NCBI GenBank assembly: GCA_024643255.1
Contig: JAHENF010000009.1
Span: 21,404-85,403, forward strand
DNA length: 64,000 bases
Direction of reading: 5' to 3'
Origin: Ilumatobacteraceae bacterium
GTDB lineage: Bacteria; Actinomycetota; Acidimicrobiia; Acidimicrobiales; Ilumatobacteraceae
Part shown: piece by piece, positions 17,107 to 26,147 of the stretch
How the letters are laid out: every line of letters starts with the position of its first letter
Numbering within the stretch: position 1 is the first letter of the stretch
Notes under the pieces: model-generated
Database searches by the model: none
Told to the model about the DNA's origin: nothing
Seen by the model: only the letters and a program-made list of their open reading frames with translations
Position numbers and translations under genes: made by a program

Positions 17107-19665
17107 GTGCGTTGGACGTGGGTGGCGATCGTGGGGGTAGTGGTCGCTGCTTCGTGTTCACCCGGCGACGGACCCGAGTCGATCGCCCTGCCGACCTCAC
17201 CCGACACGACCAGCACGACCACGACGACCACGACCACGACCACCACGACGCTCGTGCCGCCACGCTACGAAGCGACGATCAGGCGCACGACCGACGGCGT
17301 GCCCCACATCACCGGCGAGACGATCGAGGACGTGGCCTACGGCCAGGGCTGGGTGAACGGGGAAGATCACGGCTGCACCCTGAGCGACCAGGTGATCAGG
17401 GTGACCGGCACCCGCGCCGCCGCACTCGGCCCGGGAACGGAGGGTGAGAACGTCCAGAGCGACTTCGCGTGGCGGGCGATCGACATCGCTTCGATCGCCG
17501 CTGACGACTTCGAGAACATCGCCTCCGACGCCGTGGTCGCACAGTTCGAGGCCTACACCGCAGGCTGGAACGCCCAGCTCGCCGACATCGGTGGTGAGCG
17601 GGCCACCGGCTGGTGCGCCGGAGCTGCCTGGGTGCGGCCGCTGAAGCCGGTCGACGTGTACATCTACGCTCGATCGGTCGCACTGCTCGCGAGCAGCAGC
17701 GCACTGGTGCCGTACCTCGGTTCGGCTCAGCCGCCGACCACCCAGCCAATCGGGCTCCGACGCCGCGCGGCAGCGTCCGGCGTCGATCTGTCGGCCTTCG
17801 AACGCGGCGCGACCGAGCTCGGCCTGAACGATCTCGGCAACCTCGGCAGCAACGGGTGGGCGATCGGTCACGAACGCGTCGCCGGCGGCGAGGGCGGTCT
17901 GTTGCTCGCGAATCCGCACTTCCCCTGGGAGGGTGAACTCCGCTTCGCGGAAGTGCAACTCACCGTGCCCGGCAAGTTCGACATCTACGGGGCGAACCTG
18001 CTCGGCCTGCCCGGTGTCGGCATCGGCTTCACCGACGGCGTGGCTTGGACGCACACCGTGTCGGCCGGCAAGCGGATGACGGCATACAACCTGACGCTCG
18101 ACCCGGCGTCGCCGACGTCGTACCTCCTCGACGGTGTCTCGGTGCCGATGACATCGACGGAGGCGACGATCGACATCCTGCGCGCCGACGGCACCGTCGA
18201 CACCGAGACCCGCACACTGTGGCGCAGCGAATACGGACCGGTCATCGACTTCCCCGGTGTCGGCTGGACCAACACCAACGTCCTCACGTTCCGTGACGCC
18301 AACATCGACAACGACGAGTTCATCGAGCAGTACGCCCTGCTGCCCACCGTGCAGAGCATCGACGACCTGATCGCCCTCAACGCCGAGTACGAGGGTGTCC
18401 CGTTGTTCAACACCGTCGCCACCGATTCGAAGGGCAATGTCTGGTACGCCGACACGGCGGCCACACCCGCCCTGTCGGCCGAAGCCGAGCAGCTCTACAT
18501 CGGCAAGCTGTTCACCGATCCGGTGACGAAGATCGCCTACGACCAGGGCGTCGTCCTGCTCGACGGTTCCGACAGCCGGATGCGGTGGGCGAACGAGCCC
18601 GGCGCCCGCGACCCTGGTCTCGTGCCGTTCACCGACCTTCCGCAGGTCGAGCGCACCGACTACCTGTTCAATGCCAACGACAGCTTCTGGGTGCCGAGTG
18701 CAGAATTCACGCTGACCGGTCCCTACTCGATCATGAACGGCGAGCAGGGCACCGCGCTGACGATGAGGACTCGCCAGAACGCAGCCGTGCTCGGCGATGC
18801 GAACACGACGGGGCTGGCGGGAACCGACGGGCTGTTCGATGCCGCCGAGGTCCGCGCCGCCGCGTTGGAGAACACGGGACGTACGGCCACCCTGCTTCGC
18901 AGCGCCGCCGTGACCGCGTGCAAGGCGTCGCCACTGGTCAACGTGCCCGACCTCCTCGCCGACGACGGGACGGTCAGCCTCCCCGCGGCCACGGTCGATC
19001 TGACCACGGCCTGCAGCGTGCTCGCCGGGTGGGACGGGGTGTACGACCTCGACCGCTCGGGGCCGATGATCTGGCGCGAGATGATGGACCAGTTCGCCGA
19101 CGCCGACTTCGAACGGGCCGGCCCACTCTTCGCCGACGCGTTCGATCCGGCCAATCCGACCTCCACCCCATCGGTGCCGGCGGCCGATCCGGGACCGCTG
19201 CTGCAGGCGATGGGTCGTGCCGTGCAGACGATCACCGAGGCGGGATTCGCGCTCGACACGACGCTCGGCGCCGCTCAGTTCACCGAACGCGCCGAGACCC
19301 GAATCCCGATCCACGGCGGCACCAACCGTGACGGTGTCACCAATGTGGTCTCGTGGAGCGACTCGTCGACGTCGAGCGAGCCGGCGCCGCAGCGCGGCGA
19401 GCCGGTGGCCGCCGGAAGTTCGCTTCGCGGCGAGGGATACCGCATCAACTTCGGGACGAGCTTCATCATGACGGTCGATTTCACCGGCGACCAGGTGCAG
19501 GCCTGGGCACTGCTCGTGTACGGCCAGACCGGTGACCGCACGTCGCCCCTGTTCGACATCCAGACCGAACAGTTCAGCGAGAAGCAGTGGCGCGAAGTGG
19601 CGTTCACCGAGGCGCAGATCGCGGCCGACCCCGATCTCGACACGTACACCGTCGTCGGGCGCTGA
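17107..19665 (+). CDS. Penicillin acylase family (Ntn hydrolase) lipoprotein
   Basis: An 852-residue secreted Ntn hydrolase of the penicillin/aculeacin/acyl-homoserine-lactone acylase family. GTG 17107 yields a signal peptide with lipobox VVAASC; a longer start at 17086 would spoil it. A threonine-rich linker (about residues 34-50) precedes the alpha chain. The nucleophile is Ser248 in LGSNGWAIG, the first residue of the beta chain after self-cleavage. The beta chain begins with the family motif LLANPHFPW. Substrate is not predictable: penicillins, N-acyl homoserine lactones and lipopeptides are all used by relatives. It is divergent from nadE. Confidence 0.85.
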   Translation: MRWTWVAIVGVVVAASCSPGDGPESIALPTSPDTTSTTTTTTTTTTTTLVPPRYEATIRRTTDGVPHITGETIEDVAYGQGWVNGEDHGCTLSDQVIRVTGTRAAALGPGTEGENVQSDFAWRAIDIASIAADDFENIASDAVVAQFEAYTAGWNAQLADIGGERATGWCAGAAWVRPLKPVDVYIYARSVALLASSSALVPYLGSAQPPTTQPIGLRRRAAASGVDLSAFERGATELGLNDLGNLGSNGWAIGHERVAGGEGGLLLANPHFPWEGELRFAEVQLTVPGKFDIYGANLLGLPGVGIGFTDGVAWTHTVSAGKRMTAYNLTLDPASPTSYLLDGVSVPMTSTEATIDILRADGTVDTETRTLWRSEYGPVIDFPGVGWTNTNVLTFRDANIDNDEFIEQYALLPTVQSIDDLIALNAEYEGVPLFNTVATDSKGNVWYADTAATPALSAEAEQLYIGKLFTDPVTKIAYDQGVVLLDGSDSRMRWANEPGARDPGLVPFTDLPQVERTDYLFNANDSFWVPSAEFTLTGPYSIMNGEQGTALTMRTRQNAAVLGDANTTGLAGTDGLFDAAEVRAAALENTGRTATLLRSAAVTACKASPLVNVPDLLADDGTVSLPAATVDLTTACSVLAGWDGVYDLDRSGPMIWREMMDQFADADFERAGPLFADAFDPANPTSTPSVPAADPGPLLQAMGRAVQTITEAGFALDTTLGAAQFTERAETRIPIHGGTNRDGVTNVVSWSDSSTSSEPAPQRGEPVAAGSSLRGEGYRINFGTSFIMTVDFTGDQVQAWALLVYGQTGDRTSPLFDIQTEQFSEKQWREVAFTEAQIAADPDLDTYTVVGR
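17199..17250 (+). repeat. ACC/ACG codon repeat encoding a Thr-rich linker
   Basis: A low-complexity run of ACG and ACC codons just after the lipidated cysteine of the acylase encodes about a dozen consecutive threonines. Such runs usually serve as extended linkers between the membrane anchor and the catalytic domain, and can expand or contract by slippage. Confidence 0.7.
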
Positions 19666-19685
19666 GCGCAACGACGACTCCCGGT

Positions 19686-20573
19686 TCAGAATTCGACGAT
19701 CTCCAGGCGACCGTCCGGGTTCGCCGCGGCCTGTTCGGCATCCGACGACTGTGCCGTGCACACGAGCAGATGCCGATGTTCAGGTCCGCCGACCGCACAG
19801 GCGAACGCGAGTTGCGACGTCGTCACCCGGTCGGTGATCGCTCCGCCCTCCTCCACCCGAACCACTTCGGTCGTCAACGGATTCGCGACCCAGATGCCAC
19901 CGTCGTCGTCGACGGCGATTCCGTCGGGCGCCACGAGCGAGCCGTCGCTTCCGACGAGCGGTGCCCAGGTCCGCCGATTCGACAACGTACCGTCGGCCGC
20001 TTTGTCGAACGCGGTGAGTTCGAGGCCGAGCGTCTGCGCCACGACGAGCGTGGACCCGCCGTCGACCGTGACGATGCCGTTCGGGAACGCGAGGTCGTCG
20101 GCGACGACCGACACCGAGCCGTCGGGGTCGACCTCGGCCAGCACCGCGGTGTACGGGCCTCGATCGGTGGCGATCGCCGTCAGCAAACCTTCGGGCCCCA
20201 TCGCCGCCATGGCGGTGTCGAGATCGAACCCGAAGTTGCCGACGTAGGCGCGACCGGTGTCGTCGACGAGCATGTCGTTGCAGTGGAACGTGGCCACGTC
20301 GCCCAATTCGGCGTGGACGACGACAGTGCCGTCGTGCTCGCGCCGCATCACCCTGCGGGCGAGCATCGCGACGAACAGCAATCGGCCATCCGGAAGCCAT
20401 CCCAGCCCGGACGGCTGCTCCCCGTCGTCGAGCGTCACCTCGGTGCGCACGTCGCCGCCGAGGCCGACGCTGCAGATCTCGTGGGCATGGAAATCGCTGA
20501 ACCAGAACCGTCCGTCGTGCCAACGCGGCCCCTCGCAGAACCGTCGCCCCTCGACCAGTGTCGTCGTGTCCAT
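19686..20573 (-). CDS. SMP-30/gluconolactonase-type beta-propeller protein
   Basis: A 295-residue six-bladed beta-propeller of the SMP-30/gluconolactonase/LRE family. Typical signatures are the Glu in EGPRWHDGRFWFSDF, the metal-binding Asn/Asp in FHCNDMLVDDTGRAYVGNFGFD and LAFPNGIV with the catalytic-site Asn. Members hydrolyse sugar lactones or related esters using a divalent metal; the substrate here is unknown. ATG 20573 is preceded by GAGAGGGG. A 20-bp gap separates its 3' end from the convergent acylase gene. Confidence 0.85.
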   Translation of the reverse strand: MDTTTLVEGRRFCEGPRWHDGRFWFSDFHAHEICSVGLGGDVRTEVTLDDGEQPSGLGWLPDGRLLFVAMLARRVMRREHDGTVVVHAELGDVATFHCNDMLVDDTGRAYVGNFGFDLDTAMAAMGPEGLLTAIATDRGPYTAVLAEVDPDGSVSVVADDLAFPNGIVTVDGGSTLVVAQTLGLELTAFDKAADGTLSNRRTWAPLVGSDGSLVAPDGIAVDDDGGIWVANPLTTEVVRVEEGGAITDRVTTSQLAFACAVGGPEHRHLLVCTAQSSDAEQAAANPDGRLEIVEF

Positions 20574-20635
20574 GAGTTCCCCTCTCGCTCGGCCGCCAGT
20601 CTGGCAGCCGTCCACGGCCCGCGACGGCTCGACCA

Positions 20636-20657
20636 GTTCACACGCCGTTCACAATCG
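20636..20657 (+). promoter_or_regulatory. Two tandem 11-bp PHO-box-like direct repeats
   Basis: Two adjacent 11-bp units, GTTCACACGCC and GTTCACAATCG, share GTTCAC with exactly one DNA turn of phasing. Direct GTTCA-type repeats with an 11-bp period are the binding units of PhoP in Streptomyces. The site lies in the 192-bp divergent region, about 110 bp before glnII and 63 bp before the SMP-30 gene. PhoP control of glnII is known in Streptomyces; here it is inference. Confidence 0.45.
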
Positions 20658-20765
20658 GGCAACGACTCGGCAACCGGACGCTGCGACGATTCCGCCTGCC
20701 ATCGGGCGACGCCGTAGGTTGGATTGCCCGTACCCCTAATCATCGTGGACGAATTGAGGACAACT

Positions 20766-21770
20766 GTGGTTTACAAGGCCGAATACATCTGGATCGACGG
20801 GACGCCGTCAGCTGGCAAGCTGCGGTCCAAGACCAAGATCATCGAGGACGGCGAAGAGCCCGGGATCTGGGGCTTCGACGGCTCGAGCACCAACCAGGCC
20901 ACCGGCGACAAGAGCGACTGTGTGCTCAAGCCCGCATCTATTTTCCCCGACCCGATCCGCGGTGGCGACGACGTGCTCGTCATGTGTGAGGTGATGCTGG
21001 TCGACGGCAAGCCGCACCCGACCAACACCCGCGCGGCGGCTGCCAAGACCGCCAAGAAGTACAAGAAGCACGAGCCGTTGTTCGGTATCGAGCAGGAATT
21101 CACCCTGATGAAGAACGGCCGCCCCTACGGCTTCCCGCCCGCCGGCTACCCCGAACCGCAGGGTGGTTACTACTGCGGCGTGGGTGAGGACGAGATCCAC
21201 GGTCGCCCGATGATCGAGGACCACCTCGAGGCGTGCCTCTCGGCAGGGCTCTCGATCTCCGGCATCAATGCCGAGGTCATGCCCGGCCAGTGGGAATTCC
21301 AGGTCGGCCCGCTCGGTCTGCTCGAGGTCTCCGACCAGCTGTGGGTCGCTCGCTGGTTGCTCTACCGGATCGGTGAGGACTACGGCATCGCCGCCACGCT
21401 CGACGCGAAGCCCGCGAAGGGCGACTGGAACGGCGCCGGCGCCCACACGAACTTCTCCACCAAGGAGATGCGCGAGGAGGGTGGCTACAAGTACATCGAA
21501 GCCGGCTGCAAGGCACTCGGCGCGAAGGCCGCGCTGCACATCTCGAACTACGGAACCGGCATCGAGGACCGTCTGACGGGCGCCCACGAGACACAGCGCC
21601 ACGACCAGTTCAGCTACGGCGTGTCCGACCGCGGCGCATCGATCCGCATTCCGTGGCAGGTCGCCGTCGACAAGCGCGGCTACCTCGAGGACCGTCGCCC
21701 GAACGCGAACATCGACCCCTACGTCGTCGCCCGGCTGATGGTGGAGACCATCTGCGGCGCGATGTCGTGA
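20766..21770 (+). CDS. glnII: Glutamine synthetase, eukaryotic-type (GSII)
   Basis: A 334-residue GSII that condenses glutamate, ammonia and ATP to glutamine. It is far shorter than GSI enzymes. Family features are WGFDGSSTNQA, FGIEQEFTLMKNG, GYPEPQGGYYCGVG and GDWNGAGAHTNFSTKEMR. GSII is an octa- to decameric enzyme found in eukaryotes and some actinobacteria and rhizobia. GTG 20766 follows TGAGGA by 6 bp; frames further upstream are not conserved. It is followed by an intrinsic terminator and then by a second glutamine synthetase gene. Confidence 0.95.
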   Translation: MVYKAEYIWIDGTPSAGKLRSKTKIIEDGEEPGIWGFDGSSTNQATGDKSDCVLKPASIFPDPIRGGDDVLVMCEVMLVDGKPHPTNTRAAAAKTAKKYKKHEPLFGIEQEFTLMKNGRPYGFPPAGYPEPQGGYYCGVGEDEIHGRPMIEDHLEACLSAGLSISGINAEVMPGQWEFQVGPLGLLEVSDQLWVARWLLYRIGEDYGIAATLDAKPAKGDWNGAGAHTNFSTKEMREEGGYKYIEAGCKALGAKAALHISNYGTGIEDRLTGAHETQRHDQFSYGVSDRGASIRIPWQVAVDKRGYLEDRRPNANIDPYVVARLMVETICGAMS

Positions 21771-21817
21771 CCCGTTGATCGTCGTCGTCGACGACGCGAC
21801 GATCACCACCGACGAGA

Positions 21818-21847
21818 ACAGGGCGGGGGCTTCGGCTCCCGCCCTGT
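21818..21847 (+). terminator. Intrinsic-like terminator after glnII
   Basis: A GC-rich stem pairs ACAGGGCGGG with CCCGCCCTGT around a TTCGGC-containing loop, followed by a pyrimidine-rich stretch. It lies between glnII and the GSI-type gene and implies that the two synthetases are transcribed separately or with attenuation. Confidence 0.7.
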
Positions 21848-21881
21848 CGCTTTCCTGGCCGATCCACGAGAGAATTGAGAC

Positions 21882-23228
21882 ATGACCGAGATGCTGGACC
21901 AACAGCGCGACTACGTCCTTCGCAGTGTCGAGGAGCGCGGTGTCCGACTCGTGCGGCTGTGGTTCACCGACGTGCTCGGCAACCTGAAGAGCCTCGCCAT
22001 CTCACCCGCCGAGCTCGAGAACGCACTCGAGGACGGCATGACGTTCGACGGATCGTCGATCGACGGGTTCTCGCGTGTGCAGGAAGCCGACGTGCTCGCC
22101 ATGCCCGACCCGGACACGTTCGAGTTGCTGCCGTGGGGTGACCCCAAGGTTCCCGAGGCGCGCATCTTCTGCGATATCCACCACCTCGACGGCTCGCCGT
22201 TCGAAGGCGACCCGCGCCAAGTACTGCGCCGTCACGTCAAGGAGGCCCACGACGCCGGCCTGACGTTCTACGTCGCCCCCGACGTCGAGTTCTTCTACTT
22301 CGAGCCGCTCGTGCCCGGTCAGGCCCCGGTGCCCGTCGACCAGGGCGGCTATTTCGACCTGACCACGAGCGACGTGACGGGTGAGCTGCGCAAGCAGACG
22401 ATCCGCACCCTCGAAGCGCTCGGCATCCCCGTCGAATACAGCTTCCACGAAGACGCCCCGGGCCAGCAGGAGATCGACCTGCGCCACACCGATGCGCTCA
22501 CGATGGCCGACAGCATGATGACGTTCCGTCTCGCGGTGCGCGAGGTCGCCTCGCACCACGGCGTGCACGCCACGTTCATGCCCAAGCCCCTCGAAGGCGT
22601 GCAGGGTTCGGGGATGCACGTGCACCTGTCGCTGTTCCGCGGCGACGACAATGCGTTCTACGACGCCGACGATGCGTATCACCTGTCGGCCACAGCCAAG
22701 TCCTTCATGGCCGGCATGCTGCACCACGCGGCAGAGATCACGGCGGTCACCAACCAGACGGTCAACAGCTACAAGCGACTCGTGCCGGGGTTCGAGGCGC
22801 CGGTCCACATCAGCTGGGCCCGAAACAACCGCAGCGGGCTGATCCGCGTCCCGATCCCCAAACGCGGCAATCCGGTGGCCACGCGCATCGAGTACCGCTC
22901 CGCCGACCCAGCGTGCAACCCGTACCTCGCGTTCAGCCTGATGCTCGCCGCCGGGATGCGCGGCGTACGCGAGGGCTACGAGTTGCCCGACGAGGCCGAT
23001 GCGAACCTCTTCGAGATCGGCGACGACGTGCTCCACAAACTCGGGATCCAACAGCTCCCGCAGTCACTCAACGACGCGCTGGTCGTGATGGAGCAGTCGA
23101 CCCTCGTGCAAGAAGCGCTGGGCGAGCACATCTTCGAATGGTTCCTGCGCAACAAGCGCAGCGAGTGGCGCTCCTACAAGACCCAGGTCACGCCGTTCGA
23201 GCGCGATCGCTATCTCGGGGTGCTCTGA
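21882..23228 (+). CDS. glnA: Glutamine synthetase type I, GlnA2-like (GSI-alpha)
   Basis: A 448-residue GSI. The N-terminal beta-grasp domain has the motif MTFDGSSIDGF. Catalytic-domain signatures are VEFFYFE, GSGMHVHLSLF, NSYKRLVPGFEAPVHISW (ATP-binding loop) and RIEYRSADPACNPYLAF. It lacks the roughly 25-residue insertion and adenylylated tyrosine segment of GSI-beta (the tail reads NLFEIGDD instead of NLYDLP-type), so it is the GSI-alpha form related to M. tuberculosis GlnA2 and is not expected to be adenylylated. It is followed after 7 bp by a GlnR-like regulator gene. Confidence 0.93.
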   Translation: MTEMLDQQRDYVLRSVEERGVRLVRLWFTDVLGNLKSLAISPAELENALEDGMTFDGSSIDGFSRVQEADVLAMPDPDTFELLPWGDPKVPEARIFCDIHHLDGSPFEGDPRQVLRRHVKEAHDAGLTFYVAPDVEFFYFEPLVPGQAPVPVDQGGYFDLTTSDVTGELRKQTIRTLEALGIPVEYSFHEDAPGQQEIDLRHTDALTMADSMMTFRLAVREVASHHGVHATFMPKPLEGVQGSGMHVHLSLFRGDDNAFYDADDAYHLSATAKSFMAGMLHHAAEITAVTNQTVNSYKRLVPGFEAPVHISWARNNRSGLIRVPIPKRGNPVATRIEYRSADPACNPYLAFSLMLAAGMRGVREGYELPDEADANLFEIGDDVLHKLGIQQLPQSLNDALVVMEQSTLVQEALGEHIFEWFLRNKRSEWRSYKTQVTPFERDRYLGVL

Positions 23229-23235
23229 GCTCACG

Positions 23236-23928
23236 ATGGCCGCCCGCGAATCGATGCTCGCCGTCGTTCCCGACCCGGCATCTCCCGAGTTGGCGCGCAC
23301 GCTCGACCTCGCCGGATACTCGTGGAAGGCCGTCTCGGCGGCCGAGCCCGCCGCCGAACACGAGCCTGCCGGCGGGTGGGCGGGCGCGATCGTCGACATC
23401 GGCGCCGACGCCGACGCCGGGTGGGCGTTCCTGCGCAACATCAGCAAACAGGGCGACCGGACGATCCCGGTGATGCTGCTCGTCGGCGGCGCCCAGCTGA
23501 GCGATCTCGAGCATCGTGACGAACTGTTCGACGACTTCTGTCTCTCGCCGTTCCATCCGGCCGAACTCGAGGCCAGGTTGCGGCACCTGCTCGTCACCGA
23601 CATCGACCTGCATCGCGCCGAACTCGTCGAGTACGGCGAACTCACACTCAACCTCGAGACGTACCAGGCGTCGATCGCCGGACGTCCGCTCGACATGACA
23701 TACATGGAGTACGAGCTGCTCAAGTTCCTCGCGCAGAACCCCGGCAAGGTGTTCACACGCGAGATGCTCCTCAGCCGGGTGTGGGGCTACGAGTACTACG
23801 GCGGCGCCAGGACCGTCGACGTCCACGTGCGACGCCTGCGAGCCAAGCTCGGCGAGGAACATGCCAACCTGATCCAGACCGTGCGCTCGGTCGGCTACCG
23901 CTTCGGTCAGTCCCGCTGGGACAGCTGA
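23236..23928 (+). CDS. glnR: OmpR-type regulator, probable GlnR-like nitrogen regulator
   Basis: A 230-residue regulator with a degenerate receiver and a winged-helix DNA-binding domain. Asp54 (AIVDIGAD) sits at the phosphoacceptor place, but only one acidic pocket residue remains (Asp13) and the usual Lys of KPF is Ser in LSPFHP, as expected for an orphan, atypical receiver. The DNA-binding half ends in GYEYYGGARTVDVHVRRLR and TVRSVGYRF, closely resembling actinobacterial GlnR. Location 7 bp after glnA supports control of nitrogen assimilation. No kinase is adjacent. Another OmpR-type role cannot be excluded. Confidence 0.75.
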   Translation: MAARESMLAVVPDPASPELARTLDLAGYSWKAVSAAEPAAEHEPAGGWAGAIVDIGADADAGWAFLRNISKQGDRTIPVMLLVGGAQLSDLEHRDELFDDFCLSPFHPAELEARLRHLLVTDIDLHRAELVEYGELTLNLETYQASIAGRPLDMTYMEYELLKFLAQNPGKVFTREMLLSRVWGYEYYGGARTVDVHVRRLRAKLGEEHANLIQTVRSVGYRFGQSRWDS

Positions 23929-23945
23929 GCGTTCGGAGTCCGTGA

Positions 23946-23976
23946 GGTTACGGAGGTGCCTGGCACCGGCGTCACC
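23946..23976. repeat. Second copy of the GGTGCC-N-GGCACC palindrome
   Basis: An imperfect 15-bp inverted repeat (three mismatched pairs) around a central T lies between the convergent glnR-like and SGNH genes. The right half is nearly identical to the perfect palindrome at 14820-14854 (GGCACCGGCGTSACC). Probably a bidirectional terminator derived from the same repeat. Confidence 0.6.
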
Positions 23977-23978
23977 GT

Positions 23979-24710
23979 TCAGAGGCCGAGGAACGCCCGG
24001 GCGGTGTCGGTGACCACGAAGGCGAACACCTCGGTGCCGTCGGGCGTGGGATGGACCCCGTCGGCGACGAGCACGTCGGCGGTGGCGAACGACGACCACG
24101 GAGCGACGACGCTGTTGCCGCGCCGGGTGACCCGATCGTGCACGATCGAGTTGAGGACCGCCTGCGCTTCGGGTCGATCACGGAAGTACGTGTCGACCCA
24201 GACGAGTGGCGACTCGTCAGGCACACCGTCGAGCACCTCGTTGACCGCCGCAGCGATCTCGTCGGGGCCCGAATACTGACCGACGTCGTTCGTCCCGAGT
24301 GCCACGACCCACAGTTCGTTCGAGTGGTCGTCCGATCCCGACTCGAGGAATCCGGCGATGGTGGAGCCGCTCGGATTGTCCTGCACGGAGACCGCCATCC
24401 GCTTGCCGTTCTCGGCTTGGATCATCGCATCGAGCCCGAGCAGGTCGAAACGGTCCATGAGAGCGGGCGTCGAACCCTTGGTGATCGAGTCACCGATCAT
24501 CACGACCGAGTCGATGTCGCTCGCGTTGGCCGCGACCTGACCTTCGGTCCCGACCTGGCCGGGGTGACCGACGACGCCGAGTCCGACGCCGAGGTCGATG
24601 GTCACCGGCGCGGCGTTGTCGTTGGCCGGCACACCACAGCCGACGAGCGCGACGAGGCCGACGAGCGCGAGCGCCGAACGACGCACGACGGTCAGAGGAG
24701 CCAGTCTCAC
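23979..24710 (-). CDS. SGNH/GDSL-type hydrolase lipoprotein
   Basis: A 243-residue exported lipoprotein with signal peptide and lipobox VALVGC (Cys25 lipidated). The SGNH hydrolase blocks are complete: block I VVMIGDSITKG (nucleophile Ser), block III VALGTNDVG and block V DGVHPTPDG (catalytic Asp and His). Such enzymes are esterases, acyl- or deacetylases acting outside the membrane; the substrate is unknown. It converges on the GlnR-like gene, with the repeat between them. Confidence 0.8.
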   Translation of the reverse strand: MRLAPLTVVRRSALALVGLVALVGCGVPANDNAAPVTIDLGVGLGVVGHPGQVGTEGQVAANASDIDSVVMIGDSITKGSTPALMDRFDLLGLDAMIQAENGKRMAVSVQDNPSGSTIAGFLESGSDDHSNELWVVALGTNDVGQYSGPDEIAAAVNEVLDGVPDESPLVWVDTYFRDRPEAQAVLNSIVHDRVTRRGNSVVAPWSSFATADVLVADGVHPTPDGTEVFAFVVTDTARAFLGL

Positions 24711-24770
24711 GCCGACAGTCTGGTCAGTGCGGTGACCCGGATCACGTCACCGCGCATCACGGGGGGCGTG

Positions 24771-26147
24771 TCACCGGTCACGTTGCATCGCTTCCGCGAG
24801 CCGCGTGTGCGCGCGCAACAGCTCGCCGACACGCGGGGAGACCAGCACCCCGTCACGCACGACCGCTCGGCCGGCAACCACCGTGTGCCGTGCGGAGACA
24901 GGGCCACAGCGCAACCAGGCCTCGACCGGATCCGCGATCGCCCCGGCAAACGACGGGCCGGTGAGTGGCCACACGGCGACGTCGCCGACCGCGCCGACCG
25001 TCAGCGTGCCGATCTCGCCGAGTCGACCCAGACAACCTGCGCCACCGATCGTCGCGATCTCCAGCGCCATACGCGCGGTCCCCGCGGCCGCACCGTCACG
25101 CAGCTTCGCGAGCAACATCGCCTGACGGGCCTCCAGCCACAACGACGCCGCGTCGGCCGACGACGACCCGTCGACGCCCAGCCCGACATGCACGCCGGCC
25201 GTCCGCAACGCCACGACCGGGGCGATTCCCGACGACAGGATCATGTTGCTCGAGGGGCAATGCGCGGCGCCGACACCCGCCGCACCCAGGCGTCGGATCT
25301 CGTCGTCGTTCGGCATCACGCAATGCGCCACCCAGGTCCGGTCGGTGCACCAGCCCGTTCGCTCCAGATACTCCATCGGACGGCAGCCGAACGTCGCCAG
25401 GCTGAATTCGTCGTCTTCGGCGTTCTCGGCGAAGTGGGTGTGGAGACGCACGTCGAGCTGCTCGGCGAGCTCCGCTGTGCGCACCATCAGCTGCTCGGTG
25501 ACACTGAACGGCGAGCAGGGCGCCAGTGCCACCCTCGTCATCGCTGCGTGAGCCGGGTCATGATGGCGCGCCACGGCGTCGGCGCACGCCGCGAGGATCT
25601 CGTCGTCGTCGCTCACCACGTCGTCGGGAGGCAGACCGCCGTCCTTCTGCGACAGCGACATCGACCCGCGCGTCGGATGGAACCGCATGCCGAGATCGCG
25701 GGCGGCATCGATCTCCGCAGCCAGCAGGTCACCGGCGCCACGCGGATGCAGATAGAGATGGTCGGACGACGTCGTACATCCGGCGAGCGCCAACTCGGCG
25801 AGCCCGACCCAGGCCGAGACGTAGGCCGCCTCGGTGTCGAGGGCGCTCCACAGCGGGTACAACGACGCCAGCCAGCCGAACAGCGGCTTGTCGGTCATCG
25901 GCGGGTACGCCCGCGTCAGGTTCTGGAACAGATGATGATGCGCATTGACGAGACCCGGCGTGACGAGACAGTCCGTCGCGTCGAGCACCATCTCGGCCAG
26001 TGGCGCCGGCCCGACCCCCACACCGCTGACCAGTCCGTCGGTGATCGCGACCCACCCGCCGTCGAGTTCACGGCGCTCGGCATCGACCGTGGCCACGCAG
26101 CGGGCGTTGACGATGACGAGATCGGCGACGACGCTCGGGTCGTTCAC
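24771..26147 (-). CDS. Amidohydrolase, 8-oxoguanine deaminase/TrzN-like
   Basis: A 458-residue metal-dependent hydrolase of the cytosine deaminase/TrzN/AtzB branch of the amidohydrolase superfamily. Metal ligands are visible in VTPGLVNAHHHLFQNL (HxH), RLHTHFAEN, WVAHCVMPN and LGVDGSSSADAA (Asp). The order and wording of these motifs are closest to proteins annotated as 8-oxoguanine deaminase. The GTG at 26147 overlaps the stop of the upstream decarboxylase by 4 bp; the long upstream frame lies inside that gene and is not used. The substrate is inferred to be a purine- or triazine-like ring. Confidence 0.8.
   Translation of the reverse strand: MNDPSVVADLVIVNARCVATVDAERRELDGGWVAITDGLVSGVGVGPAPLAEMVLDATDCLVTPGLVNAHHHLFQNLTRAYPPMTDKPLFGWLASLYPLWSALDTEAAYVSAWVGLAELALAGCTTSSDHLYLHPRGAGDLLAAEIDAARDLGMRFHPTRGSMSLSQKDGGLPPDDVVSDDDEILAACADAVARHHDPAHAAMTRVALAPCSPFSVTEQLMVRTAELAEQLDVRLHTHFAENAEDDEFSLATFGCRPMEYLERTGWCTDRTWVAHCVMPNDDEIRRLGAAGVGAAHCPSSNMILSSGIAPVVALRTAGVHVGLGVDGSSSADAASLWLEARQAMLLAKLRDGAAAGTARMALEIATIGGAGCLGRLGEIGTLTVGAVGDVAVWPLTGPSFAGAIADPVEAWLRCGPVSARHTVVAGRAVVRDGVLVSPRVGELLRAHTRLAEAMQRDR

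Noticed and set aside
17197..19761. An 854-codon minus-strand frame opposite the penicillin acylase gene.
   Set aside because: It is a high-GC mirror frame rich in Arg and Gly without domains; the plus-strand protein has a full catalytic signature.
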